A stretch of 63,326 nt of DNA from a gamma proteobacterium symbiont of Stewartia floridana (GCA_003676145.1 NAUB01000013.1:1-63326), one strand, 5' to 3'; positions 1 through 8,768 are shown, counted from the stretch's first letter. A program made the numbers and translations. Notes: a model not told the origin generated them from the sequence alone.

Positions 1-70
1 CGAGGAGAGAGGTTTGGTGATTCCAAATGAACGACGAGCAACGCCGAGTGGCGCTTTTTCAGGCGCAACC

Positions 71-208
71 CGGAGGGCTGGGGCTATTTTTCCGCCCAAC
101 CGCGTTATCATTCGCTCATGTAGAACAACTACACGTCGCTCATTCTGCCTTGCTGGACGAAAAAATAGCCCCAGCAGGGCCGATTGAATTAGTGTTAACA
201 GGCCCTAG
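71..208. repeat. Diverged copy of a palindromic MITE-like repeat
   Basis: The core from about 104 to 208 matches the complete element at 47781-47931: both share CGTTATCATTCGCTCATGTA, then GCTCATTCTG, GGGC and the terminal GTGTTAACAGGCCCTA. The left arm (about 71-100, containing GGGCTGGGGCTATTTTTCC) is an imperfect inverted copy of the right arm (about 152-180, AAAAAATAGCCCCAGC), so the unit can fold into a long hairpin. The outermost left end found in the other copy (TAGGGCCTGTTAACAC) is not recognisable. A 69-codon open frame across the element is an accident of its sequence. From 209 to 290 I see nothing further. Confidence 0.75.
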
Positions 209-290
209 GCAGTCCCTCTCAGTGAAGGCGGGCTAGTCTAGCGAAACCCATGAACCACGCCACACCGGAGATTATGAGTCACGGCTTAGA

Positions 291-737
291 TCAGAAAACC
301 GGCTCCTCGCCGATGAATGAGCCGTGCTTCAACAGTATCCTTAGGCTTCGCATCTCTGCCTGAGGTAAAGCATCCTGAAACAATACCATCACCGGATGTC
401 GCCATTGCCCCCGTAGATCAAATCGCAATAGGATCAGCCAGGGTGTTACCAGGCTGTCTCTACGTAACCTTGCGGTCTGTCTCTTCCCGTCTCTCAGGAC
501 AATCTTCGACCAGCCATTCCATTTAATTTCAGCTTGCACCACCTGATCAGGGGTTAGCTTCCTGTAAACCGGCAGTTTTGTCAGCACAAGCGCGATCAAC
601 AGCACTATTTTAACTGTCAGACCAATCTGGGCAGAAATTATTGCCAGAAGTGTTACACCATAGAGACCATGCAGCCAGATAAACAATTGTCTTGAGGGTG
701 CCGGTTTTAAGTGGATTGCAGGTAAGCGATTGGTCAT
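291..737 (-). CDS. ygfX: YgfX-like (CptA family) inner-membrane protein
   Basis: This 148-residue protein has two closely spaced hydrophobic segments in its first half (about 20-60), then a soluble tail with WNGWSKIVLRDG, a strand-like SLVTPWLILLRF stretch and FQDALPQAEMRSLRILLK. That layout is typical of the YgfX/CptA family, known as the membrane partner of the flavinylation factor SdhE and implicated in division and cytoskeleton effects in E. coli. The ATG at 737 is preferred over GTG at 743 because AAGGAGG lies 8 nt before it. The usual partner sdhE is not adjacent: upstream on this strand are about 200 empty bases and then the kinase gene. The family call rests on topology and motif pattern. 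Confidence 0.6.
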   Translation of the reverse strand: MTNRLPAIHLKPAPSRQLFIWLHGLYGVTLLAIISAQIGLTVKIVLLIALVLTKLPVYRKLTPDQVVQAEIKWNGWSKIVLRDGKRQTARLRRDSLVTPWLILLRFDLRGQWRHPVMVLFQDALPQAEMRSLRILLKHGSFIGEEPVF

Positions 738-947
738 CTCCACAGCCTCCTTGCTGATGGTTATGTTTGTATCAACCTGTCACTGAGTTAGCTCGTGTTC
801 AGCGGCGATGGCACAGCAGACACTGACTCTAGTGTAGCCAGGCTTCAGGAGCAAATGGAATCCTAGCCGGGCACAGTATCAGCTACAGCCTCCGGTATAT
901 TCAACATGGGGAGACTGAGCCTGAAGTTGAATGAGACCGCCGCTGGC

Positions 948-2288
948 TCAATAGGGATACTTCAGAACCACTGTAACCCTTAGTCCACCATATTGAGGGG
1001 ACCGGTCAAAATGGATCTCTCCCCGGTAAAGCTGCACAACTTCATGAACGATGGCCAAACCCAAACCATGCCCTTCCGTGGACTCATCCAGACGGCTGCC
1101 CCGCTGCATCAGACTCCGTAAATCCGACTCTTCCAGTCCAACCCCATCATCTTCAATCACAAAACTCAGGCTCTCAGTGCAGGAAATCTGACAAATGACA
1201 CTCCCCTCGGCCCATTTACAAGCATTGTCCAAGAGATTCCCCAACAGTTCGAGTATATCTTCCCGGTCACCGAATGGAGGACACTCATCCTTGGTAATCG
1301 CCTCGATACTCAGATTACGCTCATGATAAATCTTGCGCAGCACATCCAATAGATCAGGCAAGTCAACTTTTGCATTGAATTTCTGATTGATGCTCCGCTC
1401 ACCACTCAGTCGTGCTCTCTTCAGTTCCCGATCGATCAGCAAGCGTATCCGATCCAGCTGTTTGCCGGCCTGCTGATGTTGCTGAGCGCCCCGATAACTG
1501 ACCTGCCTGTCGAAATAGCCGGTCAACAGATTGAGTGGTCCTTTCAGGGCATGGGCCAGGTTTCCGAGTGCATTGCGGGTTCGTTGATTGCGTTGGGCGA
1601 GTAGTTGCAGAAGATGGTTTACCTCTTTGACCAACGGTAACATCTCGTTGGGGACATCCTCATTCAACGGAGTTTCGCACCCAGACGAAAGATGTCTCAC
1701 ATCCTCACGCAGGGGCTCGAGGCGACGGAATGCCAGTCTTACTACCAAGCTCTGGATAAGCAACAGGAGCAGCAACCCGAGAATTGACAACAGGGCAAAA
1801 TTCCACAGGAAGACCTGCCGCTGATTGGTGATCGGCAACAGGTCCTCGGCAACCGCGATGGTCAGATTCTGATTTTTTTTTCGATAGCCGGTCAACCAGA
1901 CAAGTAACTGTTGCCCATCCGGCCCCTGGCGATAAAGACGTTCGCTCTCCCCCGGCTTCAGGATGGGTAGACGAATCTTATAATCCCACAATGACCGGGA
2001 AGTGACCTCTGATCCATTGTCGCTGACTATGAGAAAGTAGTGACCTGAAAACGGTCGATGGTAAATTTGATTGATATAGGCTTCCTCAACTGACAACCGG
2101 GGCTCGATAACGATTGCACCCAGTATCGACTCAGCGTCATGCTCAAGCCTTGAGGCAATAAAATCTTCGCTGAGTTTTTCAATTGAACCGGCACCGAAAA
2201 TCCATAACAAGCCCATTAGCAGGGCAAGACTGATCGTCAGGCCAATCTGCAATCGCGACTCGATGGATTTAGGTTTCAATACCGACAT
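948..2288 (-). CDS. PhoQ-like sensor histidine kinase
   Basis: This is a membrane histidine kinase of about 446 residues. A first transmembrane helix (about 15-33) is followed by a periplasmic sensor of roughly 120 residues, a second helix (about 160-182), a HAMP-like linker and the kinase core. The H-box reads NLAHALKGPL (His246), the N-box NLLDNACKWA, and the ATP lid carries DDGVGL and GHGLGLAIV. An H-box with HALKGPL instead of HELRTPL and an N-box with DNACKW are typical of PhoQ-like kinases. The frame stays open upstream to 2366, but ATG at 2288 leaves a sensible 20-bp overlap with the regulator gene. It is the last gene of the cytochrome b/SHP/DHC/PepSY/regulator operon, so it probably senses an envelope signal that controls these cytochromes; that role is inferred. 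Confidence 0.88.
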   Translation of the reverse strand: MSVLKPKSIESRLQIGLTISLALLMGLLWIFGAGSIEKLSEDFIASRLEHDAESILGAIVIEPRLSVEEAYINQIYHRPFSGHYFLIVSDNGSEVTSRSLWDYKIRLPILKPGESERLYRQGPDGQQLLVWLTGYRKKNQNLTIAVAEDLLPITNQRQVFLWNFALLSILGLLLLLLIQSLVVRLAFRRLEPLREDVRHLSSGCETPLNEDVPNEMLPLVKEVNHLLQLLAQRNQRTRNALGNLAHALKGPLNLLTGYFDRQVSYRGAQQHQQAGKQLDRIRLLIDRELKRARLSGERSINQKFNAKVDLPDLLDVLRKIYHERNLSIEAITKDECPPFGDREDILELLGNLLDNACKWAEGSVICQISCTESLSFVIEDDGVGLEESDLRSLMQRGSRLDESTEGHGLGLAIVHEVVQLYRGEIHFDRSPQYGGLRVTVVLKYPY

Positions 2289-2937
2289 AGATGTAACCCT
2301 GACCGCGGCGGGTTTCGATAGCCTGCTTTCCCAGTTTTTCACGCAATCGGCTGATGTAAACCTCAATCAGATTACTATCCCGGTCAAAATCCTGCTCATA
2401 CACATGCTCAATAAGCCGGGTTTTGGATAAGATTCTTCCTTGGTTCAGAATAAAGAACCTCAACAGTCTGAACTCTGTACCGGTAAGATCCAGCCGTTGC
2501 TGGTCAGGAAGAATAAGTTGCTGTTTCTCCTCATCCAGTTCGACACCACCGGCCTTCAGGCTGCTCCCAACCATTTCGTTGGATCGACGTGCCAGTGCCT
2601 GTAGACGAACAACCAACTCTTCAACATGAAATGGCTTTCCCAGATAGTCATCCGCACCGGCTTTGAATCCAGCCACCCTCTCATGCCAGGCATCCCGTGC
2701 AGTAAGAATCAGCACAGGAACACCATTCCCTTTTGAGCGCCAGTTTTTTAACACATCGATACCCGACCGTTGGGGTAAGCCAAGATCCAAAACGACCAGA
2801 TCATACTCCATCTCATCGCCCATATACTCCGCCTCAATACCCTGCTTTGCCAGATCCACCGCGAATCCCTGCCGCTCAAGATCCTGTTTCAGCGATGCCG
2901 ATAACAGATCGTCATCTTCAACCAGCAGTAGTCGCAT
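2269..2937 (-). CDS. OmpR/PhoP-family response regulator
   Basis: This 222-residue regulator has an N-terminal receiver domain with acidic residues at 8-10, phosphoacceptor Asp51 in VLDLGLP, Thr79 and Lys101 (GKPF), followed by a winged-helix DNA-binding domain (about 130-220) with GTEFRLLRFF and the C-terminal RGQGYIYV strand typical of OmpR/PhoP proteins. Its 3' end overlaps the start of the kinase gene by 20 bp, and its start lies 3 bp after the PepSY gene, so the two-component pair is co-transcribed with the cytochrome genes. It most likely activates or autoregulates this operon. That target is inferred from position; no repeated operator was identified in the region upstream of 4817. Confidence 0.92.
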   Translation of the reverse strand: MRLLLVEDDDLLSASLKQDLERQGFAVDLAKQGIEAEYMGDEMEYDLVVLDLGLPQRSGIDVLKNWRSKGNGVPVLILTARDAWHERVAGFKAGADDYLGKPFHVEELVVRLQALARRSNEMVGSSLKAGGVELDEEKQQLILPDQQRLDLTGTEFRLLRFFILNQGRILSKTRLIEHVYEQDFDRDSNLIEVYISRLREKLGKQAIETRRGQGYIYVGIET

Positions 2938-2940
2938 GAT

Positions 2941-3249
2941 TCAATCCTCCACCTCGAGCTCCAGAATATCTCCAGTTACCGCATCGAGCTTGTATTCCCA
3001 TACCACTCCCTGATCATCGAGTATCTCGATCTCATAGAGATATAGCCGGCCCTTACGCTCCAGCTCCACTTCGATCACCCTCCCGGGTCTATTCTCCTGA
3101 ACACTCCTCAATAACTCGGTTAATGGTAGGATCTTACCGCTTTGAGTAAGTCGCCGTACCTCCTGATGATCCACATCCCCATCGGCAAACAGCTGTGAGA
3201 CGGTCAGCACAACCGCCAGTAAAAATACCGTTTTGACACTTTGAAGCAT
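2941..3249 (-). CDS. PepSY-domain periplasmic protein
   Basis: This is a 102-residue secreted protein with a signal peptide (about 1-22, ending near LFADG) and one PepSY-type domain. The pattern is visible as a helix with LTELLRSVQ, then strand pairs VIEVELERKG, YLYEIEILDDQG and VWEYKLDAVTGDIL. PepSY domains are known in protease propeptides and as small periplasmic modulators commonly encoded next to two-component systems. It lies 3 bp downstream of the diheme cytochrome and 3 bp upstream of the response regulator. A role tuning the adjacent PhoQ-like sensor, or binding the cytochrome, is plausible from context but not shown by the sequence. Confidence 0.85.
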   Translation of the reverse strand: MLQSVKTVFLLAVVLTVSQLFADGDVDHQEVRRLTQSGKILPLTELLRSVQENRPGRVIEVELERKGRLYLYEIEILDDQGVVWEYKLDAVTGDILELEVED

Positions 3250-3252
3250 TAA

Positions 3253-3837
3253 TCAATCATCCCAAGGACCATATCCGGGTATTTCAATCTCATGCTCATT
3301 GAATGCCCCCTGGATTGCTCGAGTATGGCAACTGTCACAATTACTGAATTGAATCTTCTCACCATTGTTATACAACACCCGTGGAGCGATCTCGTCATGT
3401 TCATGCTTGAAAAAATCAGTTTCCGTGATGCGTATTGGCGGCTGTTTCGAGCGGATAGACCAAATAACCTTCCGAGAGATTTCACCCTTAAGGGTTTCAG
3501 CCGCATTCTGAGTTAGATAGTTTAAAATAAAATCTGTCTCGTAATCGGACAATTCAGCATTCTCACCAAAATGCTCCTCCAGTCCTGACATTACCAATCG
3601 CCATGAGGCTTCCGGTAAAAAGCCGGGTTGGTAGGGAAAATGACAGCTGCCGCACTCTTCCCGGTAACGTGAGCTATCTTCGCCTTCAACCAGCATGGAA
3701 TCTGATCGATACCAGCGAGAGAAAAAACCATGTTCCTCTTCATATTCATGCTCATCCCGATCGGCAAGCACCAGTTCGACACTGACTATCGGGGAGAGCA
3801 GCAAAACCAAAACAAGCCATATCTTTTTCACATTCAT
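3253..3837 (-). CDS. Diheme cytochrome c (DHC family)
   Basis: This is a 194-residue periplasmic cytochrome with a signal peptide (about 1-25) and two CxxCH haem-attachment motifs: CGSCH at 62-66 and CDSCH at 167-171. The spacing and the SWRLVMSGLEEHFGENA region fit the DHC (diheme cytochrome c) family known from Rhodobacter and Shewanella, where it is the electron partner of the SHP haem protein. Its ATG at 3837 has a GGAG element upstream. It sits between the DUF1924/SHP-like gene and the PepSY gene in a compact operon. It probably carries electrons between the membrane b-type cytochrome and the small SHP-like protein. Confidence 0.9.
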   Translation of the reverse strand: MNVKKIWLVLVLLLSPIVSVELVLADRDEHEYEEEHGFFSRWYRSDSMLVEGEDSSRYREECGSCHFPYQPGFLPEASWRLVMSGLEEHFGENAELSDYETDFILNYLTQNAAETLKGEISRKVIWSIRSKQPPIRITETDFFKHEHDEIAPRVLYNNGEKIQFSNCDSCHTRAIQGAFNEHEIEIPGYGPWDD

Positions 3838-3850
3838 CGAAAATCTCCGT

Positions 3851-4249
3851 TCACAACTGCTGCAGATAACTTAATATGTCGCCCTTTTCCTGGACCGTAC
3901 ATGCCCTGCCCCAGGTCCATTTACAGTTTCGCTTGAACCACTTTTCAATCTTTTTGCCATCTTTCAGACGTTGTGGATTGGCAGATGGCGCCATGGGCTC
4001 AATGGTTTTGCCACTCTTTTGATGCTTTCCGGGCTTGGTTAGATCATCCCCATGACAATCACCGCATGTGCGGGATTTACCACTTTTTGTATGCAGGACG
4101 CCCTGTTGCCAGATGATTTGACCTTGTTGCGGATCGAAAGAACCAGCACCCTTTTCCTGATAGCTGGCAAAACGTTCATCCAACGACCCGGCTTCAACCA
4201 CTACTGCAAAGCAAGTCAGCAGTAGCAATAACATAGTACTGAATTTCAT
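3851..4249 (-). CDS. SHP-like monohaem cytochrome c (DUF1924)
   Basis: This 132-residue protein has a signal peptide (about 1-20) and a single CGDCH haem motif (62-66). Further on are MAPSANP (about 86-92), a possible Met ligand region, and a second cysteine pair, Cys109 and Cys117 (NCKWTWGRAC), which may form a disulfide. This matches the DUF1924/SHP family of small haem proteins (sphaeroides haem protein) known to bind small ligands such as oxygen or nitric oxide. It is encoded 4 bp after the cytochrome b561-type gene and 13 bp before the diheme cytochrome, the known cytb-SHP-DHC association. Its physiological substrate cannot be told from the sequence. Confidence 0.87.
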   Translation of the reverse strand: MKFSTMLLLLLTCFAVVVEAGSLDERFASYQEKGAGSFDPQQGQIIWQQGVLHTKSGKSRTCGDCHGDDLTKPGKHQKSGKTIEPMAPSANPQRLKDGKKIEKWFKRNCKWTWGRACTVQEKGDILSYLQQL

Positions 4250-4253
4250 AACT

Positions 4254-4817
4254 CTATCCTCGCTTTGTGCCGGTAATCATCGAGCGCACAAGATTCTCAT
4301 GATGTAGCAGGGATCCAACCAGTACCCCCGTCAGATGAATCGCAACCAACACCAGTGTCAGATTGGCAAACACCTCATGTATCTCCTCGTACAACTCACC
4401 GCCATAGGGCCTGTTGGAAAAGAGTGGTTCAGCCAGGGGCCCCAGCCCCTCTGCGCCATAAGCCAGCATGCCGGTCAGTACCGTTAGTAGCAGACAAAAC
4501 ATCAGTATCACAATCATTGCACCACCCGCCGGATTGTGACCGATAAAACGTTTTGCTTTGAAACTGAGCAGATCCTTCAGGTACACCAGAACCTTACTCG
4601 GGGATTTAACGAAATCACCGAATCGTGCATAGCGTGTACCAATGACACCCCAGATCACACGGGTCAACACCAGCGCAGCTACGGCGTAACCGGCATAGAC
4701 ATGCAGATCCATCCACTCATCCTCTGTCATCCAGCAGATGGCAAAAGCACCTACCAATGACCAATGGAAGAGTCGTACAAAGGGATCCCAGACCTTTATC
4801 ATTCGCTTTTCACTCAT
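4254..4817 (-). CDS. Cytochrome b561-type membrane protein
   Basis: This 187-residue integral membrane protein has four predicted helices and conserved histidines (RLFHW His18, DLHVYAGY His39, EEIHEVFAN, AIHLTGVL) placed as in the bacterial cytochrome b561 and Ni,Fe-hydrogenase cytochrome b family. It begins the six-gene cytochrome/two-component operon, with ATG at 4817 directly after a GCGAGG element. The likely role is to take electrons from the quinone pool and pass them to the periplasmic SHP-like and diheme cytochromes encoded next. Although close to the hydrogenase cluster, it belongs to a separate transcription unit; the hydrogenase has its own b-type subunit, Isp1. The 4818-5036 spacer holds the operon's presumed promoter, but no clear box was found. 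Confidence 0.88.
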   Translation of the reverse strand: MSEKRMIKVWDPFVRLFHWSLVGAFAICWMTEDEWMDLHVYAGYAVAALVLTRVIWGVIGTRYARFGDFVKSPSKVLVYLKDLLSFKAKRFIGHNPAGGAMIVILMFCLLLTVLTGMLAYGAEGLGPLAEPLFSNRPYGGELYEEIHEVFANLTLVLVAIHLTGVLVGSLLHHENLVRSMITGTKRG

Positions 4818-5036
4818 CCTCGCTGTCTCTCTATGACCTGAATGTGGCTAAGCATGGCTGAAGAAAATGAAATCAAGCTGAAAATGGTGGATTATTTTTC
4901 AGACCGGACAGAGTCGATCCCAATGAGTTCGAGACTGTTGACAGGTCTGGAATATGGAAGGGAGGTTAAATTGACTAAGAAATGCGGGGATTGAAACCGG
5001 GCCAAATCTCAGGATTTTAATCTGGGTAGATTGATG

Positions 5037-5057
5037 GGTGGGGCAGACTGCCCCACC
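5037..5057 (-). terminator. Hairpin just after the hydrogenase operon
   Basis: A perfect inverted repeat, GGTGGGGCAG/CTGCCCCACC with one base between the arms, lies 16 bp beyond the hydrogenase large-subunit stop codon. No T-run follows immediately on the minus strand, so it may be a transcript-stabilising hairpin or a Rho-associated end rather than a classic terminator. Confidence 0.55.
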
Positions 5058-5073
5058 ACTTGTTGAGATTGAA

Positions 5074-6795
5074 TCAGGTTACCTTCAGTTGCAACATCTC
5101 CTCGCCCTCTTCATCCGAGAGATGGACGGCACAGGCGATGCAGGGATCGAAGCTGTGGATGGTTCTGAGAATCTCCACCGGCTGCTTGGCATCGGCCAAC
5201 TGATGATTGTCCTGCAGTGCGGCCTCGTAGGCGCCGGGTTGACCAGCAGGATCCCGAGGTCCCGCATTCCAGGTACTCGGCACCACCGCCTGATAGTTGG
5301 CAATCTTGCCATCTTCGATCACGATCCAGTGACCCAAGGCACCTCTGGGAGCCTCCATGAAACCCACACCTCGACATTCACTCGGCCAGGTGGATGGATC
5401 CCACAACGCTTCATTGAAGGTCTTGGTGTCGCCGGCTTTGATATTCGCCACCAACTGGTCATACCAGCCCTGCATGGCGTCAGCGAGGATCTTGGTCTCC
5501 AGGGTTCTGGCCGCCGTACGTCCTAGTGTGGAGAAGAGTGCCCTGGCGGGTAGATCCAGCTTGCTCAAGGTCATGCCGACCAGATCTTTGGTCTGCTCAT
5601 GGCCCTTGGCGTAGAGCATCAGCACCCGGGCCAGCGGCCCAACTTCGACCGCCTTGCCCTTCCATCTGGGTGCCTTCAACCAGGAGTAGGATTCTTCTAC
5701 GTTGAGGTGCTTGTATGGCAACTCAGGACCTGTGTAGTTGAGGTTTGTCTCACCATCATAGGGGTGCAACCCCTGATCCTTGCCGCCAGAGTAGTCGTAC
5801 CAGGAGTGAGAGATGTGCTCCTGAATCTCATCGGCGCTGTTGAGATCAAGCGGATGTACCGTAGAGAGATCCCGATCCAGAATCACTCCACTGGGGAAGA
5901 AGAAGCTGTCAGGGTCATCCATCGAGGTTCCGGGCAGATCCCCATAACAGAGGAAGTTACCCAGGCCTTCGCCACGCTCGCCCCAATCCTTGTAGAAACT
6001 GGCCACCGCGAGGGTATCGGGCACATAGACCTGATCGGTGAATTCCCGCATCTTGGTGATCACATCCTGTACCTGCGAGAGCTTCTTGGTATTGATCGCA
6101 GAATCTGAATTGAGATCGATCGCCGATGCAACACCACCCACCAGAAAATTGGGATGTGGATTCTTGCCACCAAAGATGGCATGTAACTTCACCACATCCC
6201 TTTGCCAGCTCAGCGCCTCAAGGTAGTGAGCCACCGCCATAAGGTTTGCCTCGGGAGGAAGTTTGTAGACCGAATGCCCCCAATAGGCTTTGGCGAAAAT
6301 ACCCAACTGCCCGGCTTCGACAAAGCCTTTGAGTTTCTTCTTCACATCGGAGAAGTAACCGGGAGAGGCTTTTGGCCAGTTACTCAAAGATTGTGCAAGT
6401 TCAGCGGTCTTGCCCGGATCAGCCGAGAGGGCGGAAACCACATCCACCCAATCCAGGGCATGCAGATGATAAAAATGCATCACATGGTCATGGATATACT
6501 GGGCGCCGATCATCAGGTTACGGATCAGCTGGGCATTCTGCGGAATCTGATAATTCAAGGCATCCTCGACCGAGCGGACCGAGGCGATACCATGCACCAG
6601 GGTGCAGACCCCACAGATCCGTTGTGCAAAGGCCCAGGCATCACGGGGATCCCGTCCCTTGAGGATAATCTCAATACCGCGAACCATGGTGCCTGATGAA
6701 TAAGCACTGCTGATCTGATCGCCTTCCATCTGCGCTTCAATACGCAGATGACCTTCGATTCTGGTGATGGGATCAACGACGATTCTGTCACTCAT
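5074..6795 (-). CDS. hynL: [NiFe] hydrogenase large subunit (group 1, Isp-type)
   Basis: This is the catalytic large subunit, 573 residues, which carries the Ni-Fe centre that splits or forms H2. The N-terminal L1 motif RICGVC contains Cys61 and Cys64. The C-terminal L2 motif DPCIACAVH contains Cys552 and Cys555 and ends at His558. The last 15 residues after that His are the peptide normally removed by a dedicated endopeptidase once nickel is inserted; a candidate protease is encoded at 10446-10925. The order small subunit-Isp1-Isp2-large subunit is that of the membrane-associated Hyn/HydSL enzymes of Thiocapsa and Allochromatium (group 1e). The enzyme would be carried across the membrane bound to the Tat-signal small subunit. 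Confidence 0.96.
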   Translation of the reverse strand: MSDRIVVDPITRIEGHLRIEAQMEGDQISSAYSSGTMVRGIEIILKGRDPRDAWAFAQRICGVCTLVHGIASVRSVEDALNYQIPQNAQLIRNLMIGAQYIHDHVMHFYHLHALDWVDVVSALSADPGKTAELAQSLSNWPKASPGYFSDVKKKLKGFVEAGQLGIFAKAYWGHSVYKLPPEANLMAVAHYLEALSWQRDVVKLHAIFGGKNPHPNFLVGGVASAIDLNSDSAINTKKLSQVQDVITKMREFTDQVYVPDTLAVASFYKDWGERGEGLGNFLCYGDLPGTSMDDPDSFFFPSGVILDRDLSTVHPLDLNSADEIQEHISHSWYDYSGGKDQGLHPYDGETNLNYTGPELPYKHLNVEESYSWLKAPRWKGKAVEVGPLARVLMLYAKGHEQTKDLVGMTLSKLDLPARALFSTLGRTAARTLETKILADAMQGWYDQLVANIKAGDTKTFNEALWDPSTWPSECRGVGFMEAPRGALGHWIVIEDGKIANYQAVVPSTWNAGPRDPAGQPGAYEAALQDNHQLADAKQPVEILRTIHSFDPCIACAVHLSDEEGEEMLQLKVT

Positions 6796-6840
6796 TTTGT
6801 CTCGTCTCCTATCATTAGGAATGGCGCTAAGGTTTCAGAG

Positions 6841-8109
6841 TTACTTTTCATCTTCAACCAGATGCTCTGCAATCATTTCGGTCAAACCGACGACCGGCAT
6901 CTCCATGCGATACTCTTCCAAGCCCTCTTCGATGATCAGGCGACAGTTGGCACAAGCGGTCACCAGCGTATCCACATTGAGTTCATCGAGTTGGGTCTTT
7001 TTGCGTTTGAATGTTTTCAAGCGCAACTCTTCGGCTCGTTCATTGGCACTGACACCACCGCCGCCGCCACAGCACCAGTTCATTTCACGGCTGTCGTTCA
7101 TATCGACAAAGTTTGTTGCAATCATTTTCAACAGATTGCGTGGCGGTTCCAGAACGCCACCTTTACGCACGATCTGGCAGGGATCGTGGAAGGTCAGACG
7201 ATCATCTTCAGTTCCCTCTGTCTTCAAACGCCCCGCGGAACGCAATTCATCAAGCAGTTCCAGGATATGCACAACTTTGAATTCATAGGGACGACCGATC
7301 AGGTTAGGTCCTTCCCAACGGATGGCTGTATAGGCGTGTCCGCATTCAGGACTGATGACATATTTGACCTTCAGCTTCTCTGCCGCTACGACCACTCGAT
7401 TCACCAACTCCCGGGCGATATCGGAAGAGCCGATCTGAATACCCGAGTTGGTTGCCTCAAATGCCTCCGAGCTGATCGTCCAGGTTACCCCGGCCTGTTT
7501 GAATATCTTCGCCAGGGCCTCCAGATATTCAGGAAAATTCATGATCTCCATGGAGGACAACAGGGCCATGTAGTCAGCACCTTCCACATCCACCGGGATG
7601 GTCAGGCCGGTGTCCGCCTCGACATGCTTGATCTGTGCCGCCAAGGCCGGAAACTTGACCCCCATCGGACTACCGATGGTCACTGCCCGTCGACTCGCTC
7701 CTTTGATACCTTCCGGAGCATAACCAGCCGCCACAAATCCTTCCCGGGCACGGCGGATCATATAGCTGATGTCATTACCCACTGGACAGACCATGGAGCA
7801 ACGGCCACACAGGGTGCAACCGTCGTAGATGAGGGTCTCCCACTCCTCCAGCAGCTCGTTGGTAACAGGCTCGCTCAAACCGAGCATCGATTTCAGCCGA
7901 CCCCACAGGGTGTACTCCTGTTCCCACACCCGACGCAGAGGTTCGAGTTTATGAATCGGCGTATATTTGGGATCACCGGTCTCGGTATAGAAGAGACAGG
8001 CTTCAGCACACATACCGCAATTCACACAGCTGGAGAAAAACGACGCCACTGGTGCATTCATCTGTTCGCGAAAGGCGTTCATGCCTCTTTCTAAAGTTGC
8101 CTCACTCAT
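6841..8109 (-). CDS. isp2: Isp2, HdrD-like iron-sulfur electron-transfer protein
   Basis: This 422-residue cytoplasmic iron-sulfur protein has two N-terminal 4Fe-4S motifs (Cys28/31/34/38 and Cys98/101/104/108, the latter ending CP) and two cysteine-rich CCG-type domains, visible as CCGGGGGVSANER and TACANCRLI in the C-terminal third. This is the architecture of heterodisulfide-reductase subunit D and of Isp2 proteins. The start overlaps the isp1 stop by 4 bp. Together with Isp1 it links the periplasmic HynSL hydrogenase to the quinone pool or a cytoplasmic acceptor, possibly in reverse for H2 evolution or sulfur reduction. Direction and acceptor are not determined by sequence. Confidence 0.93.
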   Translation of the reverse strand: MSEATLERGMNAFREQMNAPVASFFSSCVNCGMCAEACLFYTETGDPKYTPIHKLEPLRRVWEQEYTLWGRLKSMLGLSEPVTNELLEEWETLIYDGCTLCGRCSMVCPVGNDISYMIRRAREGFVAAGYAPEGIKGASRRAVTIGSPMGVKFPALAAQIKHVEADTGLTIPVDVEGADYMALLSSMEIMNFPEYLEALAKIFKQAGVTWTISSEAFEATNSGIQIGSSDIARELVNRVVVAAEKLKVKYVISPECGHAYTAIRWEGPNLIGRPYEFKVVHILELLDELRSAGRLKTEGTEDDRLTFHDPCQIVRKGGVLEPPRNLLKMIATNFVDMNDSREMNWCCGGGGGVSANERAEELRLKTFKRKKTQLDELNVDTLVTACANCRLIIEEGLEEYRMEMPVVGLTEMIAEHLVEDEK

Positions 8110-8768
8110 GACTGAACTCCTCTGCGACCTGCCATTGCCCCGTTGTACCAGCGGGCGATAATAAAGGTGAAGGCATGCATCAGCTTGGTAAAGGGAAACA
8201 GCACCATCAACAGTTCAACACTGAGTATGTGCAACCCCAATACCAGTGGATAGGGATCGATCATACGGTGGTAGGCGAGATAGCCGGTGAGCATGGGCAG
8301 AAAGGTGACCAACCAGGTCAGATAGTCTTCCGGGCCACTGAGAAAACGCTTCACCGGATGGCTCAGACGACTGAACAGCATCGCCACCAGGGTCACAATG
8401 GTCACCGCAGAGATCGCATCAACCAGGTTACTGGCGATACCGGGCCAGCGGATACCGAGTACCGAATCGATCAATTCGATGTGTGGTACGAACAGAAACA
8501 GACTGACCAGAAAACCGATGTGCCAGATATACCCCCCCACTACCGTAAAAGGTGAGCGTTTGAAGCTGCCCCCTTCCGGCGCAGTACGGGTTACCAGGGT
8601 CAACAATCCGGCTCCCAGTTCGGCACCACGAGGTTCTGAATAGTCGGGCTTGCGCCCCAGGATCAACACCTCCAGCAGACGTATCAGAACCCCAACAACA
8701 AAGATGAACAAAGCGATATCGAACCCTGGTCCTCTTACCCATAAAAGAAAATCAATAGATGTGCTCAT
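8106..8768 (-). CDS. isp1: Isp1, b-type cytochrome membrane subunit
   Basis: This 220-residue protein has about five hydrophobic helices and histidines in membrane positions (YIWHIGFLVS, LFVPHIELID, LAYHRMIDPYPLVLGLHILS), like the NarI/DsrM family of diheme b cytochromes. In Isp-type hydrogenase operons this subunit spans the membrane between periplasmic HynSL and cytoplasmic Isp2. The start overlaps the hydrogenase small-subunit stop by 4 bp, and its stop overlaps isp2 by 4 bp, so the subunits are translationally coupled. Confidence 0.92.
   Translation of the reverse strand: MSTSIDFLLWVRGPGFDIALFIFVVGVLIRLLEVLILGRKPDYSEPRGAELGAGLLTLVTRTAPEGGSFKRSPFTVVGGYIWHIGFLVSLFLFVPHIELIDSVLGIRWPGIASNLVDAISAVTIVTLVAMLFSRLSHPVKRFLSGPEDYLTWLVTFLPMLTGYLAYHRMIDPYPLVLGLHILSVELLMVLFPFTKLMHAFTFIIARWYNGAMAGRRGVQS

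Noticed and set aside
27-236. 69-codon plus-strand frame at the left edge
   Set aside because: It lies almost wholly inside the palindromic repeat and has no ribosome-binding site or family features.
6748-8094. 448-codon plus-strand frame opposite the hydrogenase Isp2 gene
   Set aside because: It is antisense to a certain gene, is rich in His/Gln/Phe/Thr as expected of a shadow frame, and shows no domain.
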